A stretch of DNA of 64,000 bases from Orbilia blumenaviensis (Eukaryota; Ascomycota; Orbiliomycetes; Orbiliales; Orbiliaceae), in assembly GCA_036872755.1 (NCBI GenBank), contig JAVHNS010000009.1:744001-808000 (forward strand). The letters are read 5' to 3'. Position 1 is the first letter of the stretch; every line of letters starts with the position of its first letter. Below are positions 20,959-32,591 of the stretch, in pieces. Both the position numbers and the translations under genes were made by a program. A model generated the notes under the pieces. It searched no databases and had not been told where the DNA came from. It saw only the letters and a program-made list of their open reading frames with translations.

Positions 20959-23900
20959 ATGATGGAGTCGCCGGGGTACCCGCCTGGTTCGCCTCTCGAT
21001 GTCATGGACGATTCTTCATTCCCGTGCAAGGGTTGTGGTGAGGTGCGTATCTGCTCAACAAAAACCGACTCGAGCTATTCCCGTGGTGTTTCACTTAAGT
21101 GTACCAAATCGAAAACAAGAATCGCGAGTTTGGTGATGTTTTGAGGGACGTTCATGCTAACAACTCTTTTTTTGGTGTCCAGATCCTCGAGGAGGGGAAA
21201 GCCTTCGAACTTGCGGGAAACAGATGGCATATCGAATGCTTCCGCTGTAACACCTGCGGCACATTGCTGGACTCCGATGCCAATCTTCTCCTGCTCGGCG
21301 ACGGGTCTCTGATCTGTAATAATTGTACATACAGCTGCCATGCCTGTGGGAATAAGATTGAGGATCTGGCAATCCTTACCGGGGACCAGGCGTTCTGTGC
21401 TGGATGCTTTCGATGCCGGAATTGTAAGCGCAAGATAGAGAATTTGCGATATGCCCGGACGTCGCAGGGCATCTTTTGCATGAGCTGTCATGAAAGTCTG
21501 ATGGCACGGCGGAAGAAAAGGACTAGAACTCAACCGAAAGCCAGTAGTAACCAATCATTGGCGCTGGATAAGGCTCTTCCCATGCCTCCACCAGTCGATA
21601 CCGACTCCGACTCCCCGACACATAAACCGGCTCCCCAGCAGCAGCAGAGGTTGGGACCACCGCCACGGCCTCCCAGGCCTGAGGTTTCCCGAGCCGGATC
21701 TTCAGGGACCACGGGCCGGACCCGTGGCGACGCCTCGCCGAACTCTGCGCATTCACCCATGGCTACCACGCCACGACATTCTCCTTACCCAGTCCATTCT
21801 CCGCCACCCACACAGAACGAATTCCAGTTTCAAAAGTCCACAACCTCTAGTAATTCTAATAGTAATACCAACAAGGCCAAATCGCGCCAGTCCATGTACT
21901 CCCTGATCTCGGACGACAATTCGGAGCTTATTTCGGACAGCGGTAATCGAGCATCTTATTTCCCGCTGATGCTGGATGAGGGCCCCCCTCCGCCGATCCC
22001 GTCGAGTGTTTCTAGAAGCGACACTTACGCACCACGTACGATTCCTCCCACACAATCTGTGGAAATTCCACCACCTCAACACTCTCAAACCTCTCCAGAG
22101 GACTCTATTCAAGAAAAAAGCGCAAAGCGAGCTGTCGATAATGACACAGGTAGATCACGAGAGGATCAGCAACGCAAGGAGCGGGAGCGGTGGGAGCTCG
22201 AGAAGGCAGAGGCCAGAAAGCGGGAAGCCGAAGCTGAACGACAACGTGAACTTGATGCTGAGAAGGAACGAGGGCGCTTGGAGAGTTTGGAGCGCGAACG
22301 ACAAAAGCAGCGCGATCCAAGCCGGCAGAATAGAGAGAGAGGCGAGTCGAAGGCTGCGGATACCGAACGGCCCGGTGAGGCTCGTAAGGAGGGAATTATC
22401 TCGGACCAGATCATGTTATCACCGCAGAACTTTACGAACGATGTGGTTTCTTCGATCCCGCCTCCGACTAGAGCAGCTCCAAGGACTTCGATGATTATCA
22501 CGGCTGACAATATTGTTCCATCCCACGCCCGTAAGCCCACGAATCCTTCGGAAAGCTTCAAACTACAAGAAGTCCCGAGAACAAAAAGGGCTACGCCCAA
22601 GCTGCCGTCTGACGATGACGACGACGACGACGAGTCGCCGATTGGTGATATCGAAATTCCCATCTCATTTACCCCAGAACCTCGAAAGGACTCACTGGGC
22701 GCGCCCATTCCCGCGACTTCGACAATAAAGACCTCAACTTCTCACCAGGAGTTCGTCCCATCCCACCAGACCTCCGTATCTCGGAAAACAAACTCGGAGA
22801 CCGAGGTCGAGGCATCTAATAGTGAGCTCAGCAATTACGCCTCGTCTGCTACTAGTATTAACCAGACATCTCCAGGTGGTCATAAGAAAGCGCAGGCGTC
22901 GTCTTCGTCGTCAATCGCACCGATTCGTCCTATGCCGGCTCGCCCGGCCACTAGCCACGGCGCCGGTGGCACGAGTTCGTTCGACCTACTCAATGGAGCA
23001 TCCCCAGTCCTGCCACCTTTCAAAACAGAGCTCAACTTCGAGGAAGAAATAGGGAAGATTTTCAGTCCAGCAAGCGATATAGGATCACCAGCTGTGCGAA
23101 GAACCTCCAGGTCTGTTGGGCATGGGCGGAGTCGTAGTGATATGGCTGGGCGAAGTAGTACGTTCTCTCACAGGCCCATGATTTCCTATTCTTTTGCTTT
23201 AAACTAACAAAATGATGCAGGCATGCTTTCCCCCGATCTTCCAGATATTCTTATTGACTCAAATGCCAAGGAAGAGAATGTGGTTTTGAAGAACGCTCTT
23301 CGAAGATCGACCCAGCAACTCGTGGAGCTTGAGTCTAAGCTGAACGTGAGTAACCAATTCAAAAAGCGTGGTTGTGTTGAAACAGCCATAAAAACAGAAC
23401 TCTGGTAGCTAATCAGTTTGAGGTTTTAGACATCCGTTGAGATCAAGGAAAGCCTAGAAAACGATATCAAAGAGAAACGAACGACTGTCGCTTCATTAGA
23501 GGCCGACAAAGAACTGGCCATGATTGAGTTGTCAGTGTTGCGAGAACGACTGGCTGATGCTGATGTGTAAGTTTCAGACTTCTAGTATGCCAACAAAGAA
23601 ATTTCGTGGCTCTAACAAATTTATCTTTTATATAGGAAATCCATTAACTTTGATGATTTTGTCGCAACTACTCTTCAAGAGATTGCTGGCCGCATAAACA
23701 CCCTGAAGGAATCCCATAAGGAGGAACTGGAGGGCTTGATTGGAAAGAAGAACGATGCTATGGAAGAGACAGCCACCGCTATCCGTCTTCGCGACCAGGC
23801 AATTCAAGAAACCGAACAGCTCAACCTCAAGAACGCACAGCTAGCCGATTTGAACAACGAACTAACTAGACGTATTCAAGGCAACTTTATGAAGAATAAG

Positions 23901-25194
23901 GCTGCATTCCCGAATATGTCTGCTCCGATTGCCATGCCTAATGGAACTGGCGTCTATGGGGCAGGCTCAGACAGTCAGACCGCACCCTCTCATGCTGGAT
24001 CTACGGCCACTATAACTACTAGTATTATTAGTGAAAGCACAACGCTCCACGAGGAAGGCGCGGCAGTCGTAGCTGCTCCTCATGTTGTCAACATCAGAAA
24101 ACCTGGCGCTCCCGCCAAGAAGTTCAATTGGAAGAAGGGCGGTGCAGCCGTCGGCAAGGGAATTGGAAAGACTTTCGGCAGGGTGTTCGCATCAGACCAA
24201 AATGACCATCACGATGCACCAATGACTTTACAATCCCAGCCGTTCAGCAGTACCGCATATGGACCACCTGTTCATACGGTTGACTCCCCCGGTCTTAAGG
24301 TCAACGGGGCAGATCACAACCAACAATATGGAACGCAGCGTGGTGGCCTTCTCAAGAAACTCAAGGGTAGCAACCAATTAAGCCACGAAAAAGAGATTGC
24401 AGGTATGTCATCCAACAATTATCCTTACCTACAGAGAAAGCTTGTCCGCCTAACGAAAATTTTCCGATACAGTGCCACTATTAGGATCCGAGTTGGAAGC
24501 CCGTGTTGCCTACGAAGGCAGACGAATTCCGCAAATCATCACGAAGTGCCTTGCTGAAGTTGAGAACCGAGGTCTTGACTTTGAGGGTATTTACCGAAAG
24601 GGTGGTGGCGCTTCTCAAGTGCGCATGATCCAAGAGTCGTTTGAGCGTGGCGAAGAGATGGACCTTGAAAACCCGGAGGTGGATATCACGGCTGTTACTA
24701 GCGTGTTGAAGCAATATTTCCGTAAACTGCCAACCCCATTGGTTACGTATACTATTTACGATCGTATGGTCGACTCAGTCAGTAAGTACCTCTATTCGTC
24801 CGTGATTCTAGCCTTGGGGAGAATAAACTGACGCAATATTTAGAAATTACGGATATTGAGCAGCGCAAAGAAACCGTCAAGGATCTCATTAACGAGCTGC
24901 CATCGCTTAATCGGGATATTCTATTCTTCATAATCAACCATCTTACTAAGTGAGTTCTCTAAATTGAGCTCAGTTTGACAGCAGCAGGCATTCTAACAAT
25001 ATTATAGGGTGGCTGGATTCCAGTCAGAAAACCTGATGAACGCGCGAAACCTTGCTGTGGTTTTCGCTCCTTCGCTAATGCGAGACCAGACCGGAGAACT
25101 TGAGCTTCGTGATACACATGCTAAGAACGAGGCTATCCAGTTTATAATCGAAAATGCGAAGCCGATTTTTGCAGGTGTCAACTTGGTCTCATAA
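20959..25194 (+). CDS. LIM-domain Rho GTPase-activating protein (Rga1-like)
   Basis: Stimulates GTP hydrolysis by Rho-family GTPases (Cdc42/Rho) in polarity control. Exons: 20959-21042, 21183-23157, 23221-23345, 23430-23566, 23636-24402, 24473-24781, 24844-24949 and 25008-25194, giving 1,229 aa. Two LIM zinc fingers open the protein: first CKGC...HIECFRCNTC, then CHACGNKI...CFRCRNC...CMSC, with the first LIM split by intron 1 right after Cys-Gly-Glu. A long disordered Pro/Ser region follows, then a charged helix near 360-420 (ERERWELEKAEARKREAEAE) and coiled coils in exons 3-5. The RhoGAP domain fills residues about 1040-1229, with the arginine-finger region FEGIYRKGG, LKQYFRKLPTPLV and NLAVVFAPSLM. 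The order LIM-LIM-coil-GAP matches yeast Rga1/Rga2 and Aspergillus homologues. Two ATGs are adjacent; I use the first. Confidence 0.93.
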
Positions 25195-26852
25195 ATACGA
25201 CAACCGCCACCCATTCAACCGGCTTTGATCGACGTCTAAGATTCACTTCCCCGAAGCTTGGTGACGAGGTATGGCTGCCCACATGGCAGAATACGACACT
25301 GTTGATTCACACGTGGTCGCCTTTGAGCGCGATTACGCCGACCTTATCCGACTATTCGGCACCACTATTACTACCACTTTTCACATAACTTTCCTGTTAA
25401 TACTTCTCCCTGCCTCCTACTCACCCCTCTTTTTTGAAGGTCTTACGCACCCGATTCTCGTCATGTTTAGCCCATGTCCAAGTTTATGCCCCCTCCCTTA
25501 TTTCGTTTCCTTTCTAACTAACGACTATACGGGCGTTTACTCCTTTTTTGTCATCATGTATTTTGCACTTGTCTCTGGATGAATTTTTTTTGTATTGCGC
25601 TGTCTCTGGATGTATTCTCCCAGGATCAGTGCTCTCCCAGCTTAGCCCTCACCGATCTCCTGTCTACCCCTCCATTTTTGTCAAAGCGAAGAAATGAAAT
25701 GTGAACGAATTCCGTCTCCTCACCCTCCAAAAAAACTTTCTGATCGATATCGTCATCATTATGTGTGTCTCAGTCCCTTCGATTTTTATATTATTTTCTA
25801 TGTGCCTCTGCGGATTCGCCGCCCATATGACGAGAGAAAAGTATAATGAGCCTCTTTCTTTCTTTCTTTCTCACTCAACCCCATCCTTGCTACGTATGCC
25901 ATGCCTCTAGCCATTCTGCGCTTGTACTTTTTATCCCCGCCCTCTTTGCGTATTTCTTGTTTAACGATTGATTCGGAATCCTCTTCTCCTCAGCCTTCCT
26001 ATAATTAATTACTTTACTTCTTTTGGCCCTACTTCTACCAACATGGCGCCCTTTTTTCTTATATCCTCTTCGTCGCCACTGCGGCTTTTTGTCTTCTTTG
26101 TGACTTTCCTTCCTTTCAAAGCTAGCCTGCATGAACTATTCTAAGTACTTACTTATTTATTAAGTATATATTCGCTTCAAACAAAATCTCCGAGAGAGTA
26201 TCTGGATCCGCTCAGTATATATACATATATACATTCTTTTCTTGTGTATACATTTAACTTCCATTCCTACTTCCTAGTTATTATATTTTCGCTCTATGCT
26301 TTTCGATTAGACTCTCATGATTCTGAGATGCATCTTTATTATTTTTAAATTCGACAAGTCTATATTAGCCCATTCTTATTTTCATATATACCTGGCTACT
26401 CGTATACTACGAGACTACCTGGCTACATAAGTATGTGTTATATATATAATAGGCGGGTATCCCAGGCTACGGAAGTAGGGTTGTATCCCATAGACTTGAG
26501 GGCTGTTCCGCGGCCTCGCAGCAAAATACTAGACTGAATCTTTTTTCTGTTTATCCTGGATGGAGGGGTACTATAGACCCTTCCTGCCAGTCGGGCATAT
26601 GCATTTGTGACAATAAAATCCAAGATTTGAACTCAAAGATAAAAGAAAGAAGACCACCGTATGTGTGTATTTTGATTCACTTATTTCCAATGAATTCATG
26701 AACAGGAGAAAGAGAGAGACAAGGGATAGAAACCCGCCAATTCCGAAAGGGCAAAGAAAGAATTCGAATATGAACATAAAAACAACCTATAGTAGGAAAA
26801 AGGATAAGATGAAAGCGTTTTTTTTTTGTTCCCAAGGTATCTAATAGTTCTG
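25195..26852. other. Convergent intergenic region between RhoGAP and glycogen phosphorylase
   Basis: T-rich 3' flank with a (TTTC)n tract at about 25855-25870 and AT-rich stretches (26140-26460). Short open frames are compositionally biased. No gene seen. Confidence 0.45.
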
Positions 26853-29800
26853 CTAAGCCGCAAGGATGACGGGGTCGACGTTCCAGATCTCCTCTGCGTA
26901 TTCGTTGATAGCTCGGTCAGATGTGAAGAAGCCCATTCGGGAGACGGCCACGATGGAGTTGTGTGCCCAGGCTGCAGTGTCCTTGAAGGCCTCGTCGACG
27001 AGCTTGTGGGTCGAGAGGTAGGATGCGAAGTCGTCGGAGACAAGATAGTCTGTAGGTTTTAGAAAAAGGAAGAAAAGGTGTGTCAGCCAATGTTATGGTT
27101 TGAAGGAGGGTTAGGACATATATATGGATAGAGGGGGTTGCTTACAATCGCCACCTTCGGTCAGGGAGTGAATTAAGCCGGCAAAGACACCGGGTTCGCC
27201 GAATGTGCCCTTCTCGATTTCGTCGCAAACTTCTTTGAGGGCTGGGTCCATCACGGTCTTGCCGTATCGGTGGGCGTGGCGAAGATCCTCGACATCCTCA
27301 CTATATAAGTCACGCAATATATTAGAAAACACAGCTCTTTTTAAGTCATTAAACTTAGTGTTTCCACTTACGCGAGATTGCCGAAGAGGAAGATACGTTC
27401 CTCACCAATCTATTGACTCTATTAGTATGTCTTTGTGCTATTCCAAAATTCAAGTTGTGGGGCATTTATTATTTTACCTCTCGAGTGATTTCAATCTATC
27501 GATATTATATGATTAGCCAAAATCCAAAATCAATTCCAAGAGGATATATATAGCTTCTTACATTTGCACCATCGCAGGTACCAATGATGAGACCGCCGTT
27601 GAGCACGAACTTCATGTTGCTAGTACCAGAAGCTTCAGTTCCGGCGGTGGAGATGTGCTCGCTCAGATCCGAAGCAGGGCACAGGAATTCGGCCTTGCTG
27701 ACATTGTAGTCTTCAATGAAGACAACCTTGAGCAAGTCACCAATATCAACGTCGTTGTTGACAACTTCGGAGACGGCGGTGATGAGGCGGATGATGGTTT
27801 TAGCCTACGAAGTAGTAATTGGGTTAGATATCCTTAATTCGAGCAGACAGATATTACTGAGGGGGGCTTAATTCTCACCATCCAGTAACCAGGAGCGGCC
27901 TTCCCTCCAAAGATGGAAACGCGCTGCACCTGCTTGGCCCTCTCCTCTTTGGTCATGGCCTTCAAGGACAAGTATCTGCTGATGACACCAAAAATGTTCA
28001 TCTGCTGTCTCTTGTACTCGTGGATACGCTTGACTTGAATGTCGAACAAAGCGTTCGGGTTAACCGAGATGCCAGTAGTATCCTTGATATATTTGGCCAA
28101 ACGCTGCTTGTTGTGGTGTTTGATATCCATCCACTATTAATTATTGTCATTAGCCAAAGCTCAACTATGCGTGCAGCCCACATATGACAGTTAGTTATGG
28201 TCATACCTCTTTCTGGAAAACCTTGTCATCTGCAAACTTCTCTAATCCGTGAAGTAGGCTCAAATCCTTCAAGAACTCATAAGAACCAAGTTTCTCCTTG
28301 ATGAGAGCAGACAATTGCGGGTTGGCCTGGTGAAGCCATCTTCGCGGAGTGACACCATTGGTAACGTTTGTAAACTTGTCAGGACCGAAGATCTTGACAA
28401 AGTCCTTGAAGATAGTGGTCTTAATGAGGTCAGAGTGTAATTCAGCCACACCGTTAACCTTCTTGGAACCAATGATAGCAAGATAAGCCATCCTGATGAC
28501 TTGAGGATTGCTCTCCTCGATGATGGAGACTCTGCTAAGGAGCTCACGGTCCTTAGGGAAACGCCTTTCGACGCTTTGGAGGAAAAACAAGTTGATGTCA
28601 TAGATGATTTGGAGATGGCGTGGGAGGAGGTTTTGGAAAAGTGGTACAGACCACTTCTCCAAAGCTTCTGGGAGAACAGTGTGATTTGTGTATCCAAAAG
28701 TTTCAGTAACAACTAATCACTTATTAGCCTACCCCATTTATCGATTTGATATATATTTCAAATACGGTCCACTTACTGTTCCATGCGGTATCCCAATCGA
28801 GGTGCTCCTTATCAACAAGAATGCGCATCAACTCGACAATTGCCAAAGTTGGATGAGTATCGTTGAGCTGGATGGCAACCTGGAGTGGGAAGTCGGTCCA
28901 TGCGCGGTGCGATTTCTTGAAACGTCTAACAATATCATGGAGGGATGCTGCGACCCAGAAATATTGTTGCTTCAAACGCAATTCCTTACCAACATCGATG
29001 CTTTAAACCCCGTTAGTAACAGTTATAATTAAGGGGCAAATATCATGATATCGTAACTCACTTGTCGTTAGGATAGAGGACGGCCGAGATCGTCTCAGCT
29101 CGCTGTTGGTCTCTAACAGAGCTTTCATAGTCTCCGGAGTTGAACTTCTGGAAGTCGAATTCGCCAGTCGAGGGCTTGCTAGACCAGAGACGCAAGTTAT
29201 TGGTAGTGGGGGTTCCATATCCGGGAACTAACGAATCATCGTAAGCATAGGCACATAACTTCTAACATATAAGGCCTCGCGGTGATAACTTACTGGGGAC
29301 ATCGTATGCTAAGGCCTGGACAACTTCACCGCCTTCCCAAATGTTGACTGTAGTACCATCGTCTTCGGTGTAGCGACGTACATAGCCGTAGAACATGATA
29401 TCGACAGTGATATCATGTCGTGGGAATTCCCATGGGTTGAAGTCAAGCCAATAGTCTGGAACCTCGACTTGGTAACCGTCAATGATCTCTTGTTTGAAGA
29501 TACCATATCGGTATCTTAGGCCGTAACCCCAGGCTGGGTAATTGAGAGAAGCCAAACTGTCCAGGAAACAAGCGGCGAGACGACCGAGACCGCCATTGCC
29601 CAAGGCAGCATCGTGCTCCTGGTCAATGAGATCTTCCATGCGGAACCCGAGTTCGGATACACCCTCTAATATCCTCAAGTAAGTTTCTAGACGTCGAAGT
29701 ATCATGTTCTGAGAGAGGTAAGTACGGACCAGCAGCAATATCCTTGATGTTTTGGTTCAACATAGCGTTGTCAAGAGTTCGGCCCATCAAGAATTCGAGG

Positions 29801-30494
29801 GAAAGATCTAGCCAATTACAACAATTTAGTTCAGGTTTACACAAATTAAGGTGGATTATCTCATTACAGTAGACTCGCTTCTGGTCAGCCAAGGTATGAG
29901 CTTGCTGAGTTTTGTTCCAATCGATGATGAGTTTGTCTCTCATGGCGAGGGCAGCACCAGAGTATGCAGCGCTATAAAAATCACAATTTTAGCTTCCAAG
30001 GAGCTCAGTACAACAGTGACAAGACATTCTTACAGCTCGTCACAGTTGTATAGAGATCTGGCAAGGGTAGTTTCGACATGGCGAACGACTTCTTTCTATT
30101 CAATGGCAATGTATTAGCCCTTCAAACCACAGAACCGAGTACAGAGTGACAACCTACCTGGAATGATTCCTTCGTGGTGAACTCAGCAGCAGCCTAAGTG
30201 GCACGTTAGTATTTGGACCATCCTCGTAACTAGCCTAAAAGAACGTACAAACTTCTTCCACCTATATATATGTCACGTTAGCGGGAGCCTCTTGAGCTAG
30301 AGCAACCGATGTTTTGAAGGTATGACGTACGTATCACGGAGGCCAACTGGAATACTGGACTCAATTGATTTGATCTCCCGAGATCCAAAACCAGTAGCTG
30401 TTCGCTTGTGTCTAGGACGCTTTGCGAAAGTTTGGCTCAAGATATCCTGGCCGGTGATGCTGGGCGATGGCGGGGTCGGAGTAATCGACGACAT
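26853..30494 (-). CDS. GPH1: Glycogen phosphorylase
   Basis: Releases glucose-1-phosphate from glycogen (GT35, PLP-dependent). Sixteen exons, in transcript order: 30494-30331, 30261-30249, 30193-30158, 30095-30034, 29971-29868, 29807-29730, 29665-29294, 29227-29062, 29000-28777, 28712-28207, 28133-27879, 27804-27562, 27495-27478, 27409-27372, 27300-27146 and 27049-26853, giving 876 aa. Landmarks: [76 protein letters not shown], and the PLP-lysine motif EASGTSNMK with Lys near residue 725. The N-terminal HKRTATGFG resembles the phospho-regulated Arg-x-x-Thr-Gly-Phe region of yeast Gph1. Microexons of 13 and 18 nt, and a GTCCGT donor after exon 6, are unusual. Upstream in-frame TTG codons are not used; 30494 is the first ATG. 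Confidence 0.95.
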
Positions 30495-32591
30495 AGTTTC
30501 GGAGTTTGGTGAAGTGACGCTATACAACGAACAAGGTTGAGCTTAATCTCTACCAGAACGTCGAACACGCCGAATTTAAGTGCAGAAAAGGTTTCCAATG
30601 GCAGAAAACGAGGAAGAAGGACCTTTAAAGAGAAAGAAGGGTCACAGTGGATGAAGAAATGAAGTGGAGACAGCAAGTTGTCAGATTCTGGGAAATTTAC
30701 AATTATTCAAAGCTACACCACCACTACGACCGCTACCACAACCACGTAGCAGCCCGGCCTGGCCAGGTACTTAGCATACTTAATACACTGCGACAGCAAG
30801 CGGCATAGTTGGGCATTGGTAGCGGCGCTAGTGATCCCGGGAATGCACCGTATTCCAGTTATCGATAGCGAAGTCACTGACACAGTATTCTTACTTGCTC
30901 CTTGCTCCTTCATCATGACGTTTTCTGGCCTGCGCGCATTCATATTTGCATATAGTTTTCCAACACCAATGCAAAAGTTTTCTCGGACGCCCATTCCTCA
31001 CGGCCTCAGAACTCTAAAATCTGACATTGGCCGATGCAGAAAATTCAAAGTGAGTGAATAAAACACGTCCTTCGAAATCCGTGACAGCCTATTGACCATC
31101 CGATTAGGTTCAATATTAACAGTTTTTGCTGTGATACGGAATTCTTGCAAGCAGAATGACGAAAGCTGCAGGCTGCAGGCGGGGCGTCCAAAGCGGGGCT
31201 GGTGCATACCACCCACCGTTCACGCCAACGGTTCAACAGATATCCATGCATGGGTATAGACACACGTTCCGAAGGAGAGGGACGTACTGTCTAACGGGGA
31301 AATTTTTTTTTTTTTCTTCGAAATTTAAACATCCTTGGGTGCGTCAAATGCAGCTATCTCGTCTACCCCTCCCCCTCCCGCGCATGCCTTTTGCATTCCT
31401 TTAGCATTCCTCGCTCCTCAAGTGCATCATCAGCCTCAGAAAAACATGGTCCTAATGTATCATATGACAATCAGACTGGACCACGATGGTCTGCAGTAGC
31501 TGCGGACATAAACCTGTTGCATGTGCATCTAATAATACAATGGAGGAGTTCGGAACGATTTAGAGGTAGAGAGAGGGACGGCAGATTTTTTCCCTCTTGT
31601 CAAAGGCTAGCGCTAACAGGGCAGAGGTGCATTTCTAACGAAGGTGGGGCAAAACGCCATCTTCTCGGCATACTCGATTAGCTATAGCTTATCGATAGGG
31701 ACATCGTCGGTGCTTTTTGGAACGGTTCGGATAGTATACCCCTCTAGGATTCTACTGGCTTTGGTTATTCTCGCTAGTTCACATTGAAAGAGCCGGGATT
31801 GATATGGTCAGTGCCACCGAGCCTAACTTCAATATCCATGGTGGGCCTGGCAATTGCCACTCAACAATTTAATTGTTGTCAATTCGTTTCCACGTCGATT
31901 CGTTCCCATGTGGGAAATATTTAATTCGATCGAATGGAGCTCACGGAGGTACTAGAGTTCCATTAGTCAAAGGAGGTGCTGTCTACTCCAGCGTCTGCTT
32001 CGAGTACCTAACTATAGCAGCATGAGCGCGCTGTGCTGGCGTAGAGGCCAGCGTGCTTTACATATACATACATATATGTGCAGACGCGCCAGCTTCCAGC
32101 TTCTCGAACCAGACTAATATCTGTGTCGACAGTCGACCAGGATCATGAATTTCCTAAAACCACATTTTCAACACATTTCCAGGGGTGTACATCAACAGAC
32201 GTTGCCAGTTGTAATCCTGCATTCTATTCAGCATAAAACGATAAATACAGTCCTTTCCCCATTATTAACATGACAAACTTCTACGGAACTGTAATACAAT
32301 TGTCATTTTATACAATTTTTTCGAAATTTTTTGTTTTAAAGATAGAATGGTAAGCATTGTATAGAAACACCATTTTTTTTTAGATAGATAGCCCACAGAA
32401 ATGTGCTATAAAACACCCGCATAGGAAACAAGGAATGCGCATATGTGTAAACAGTACTGTATAATCCATGGCAAGAAAAACCCACTGCATGCCAAACCTA
32501 AGATCCTGAACAAATACCCGATAGGACAATTACAAAATGAAAGCGCGGTATCGAATAGGCTCCCCTACCGTCAAATTATCCACGGCTACGC
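30495..32591. other. Intergenic region, no gene seen
   Basis: Promoter side of glycogen phosphorylase and 3' side of the 820-aa secreted-protein gene. It contains a T12 tract (31305-31316) and a TACATATACATACATATATG run near 32060-32080. Short frames of up to 96 codons show no domain. Confidence 0.45.

Noticed and set aside
21976..22494. 172-codon frame inside the RhoGAP gene
   Set aside because: Alternative frame of the large second exon, which carries the LIM and linker coding sequence.
30495..30527. Start of glycogen phosphorylase at a TTG upstream
   Set aside because: Not an ATG; the first in-frame ATG at 30494 gives a normal N-terminus. The same reasoning rejects GTG 34949 and TTG 53485 as starts for the other minus-strand genes.
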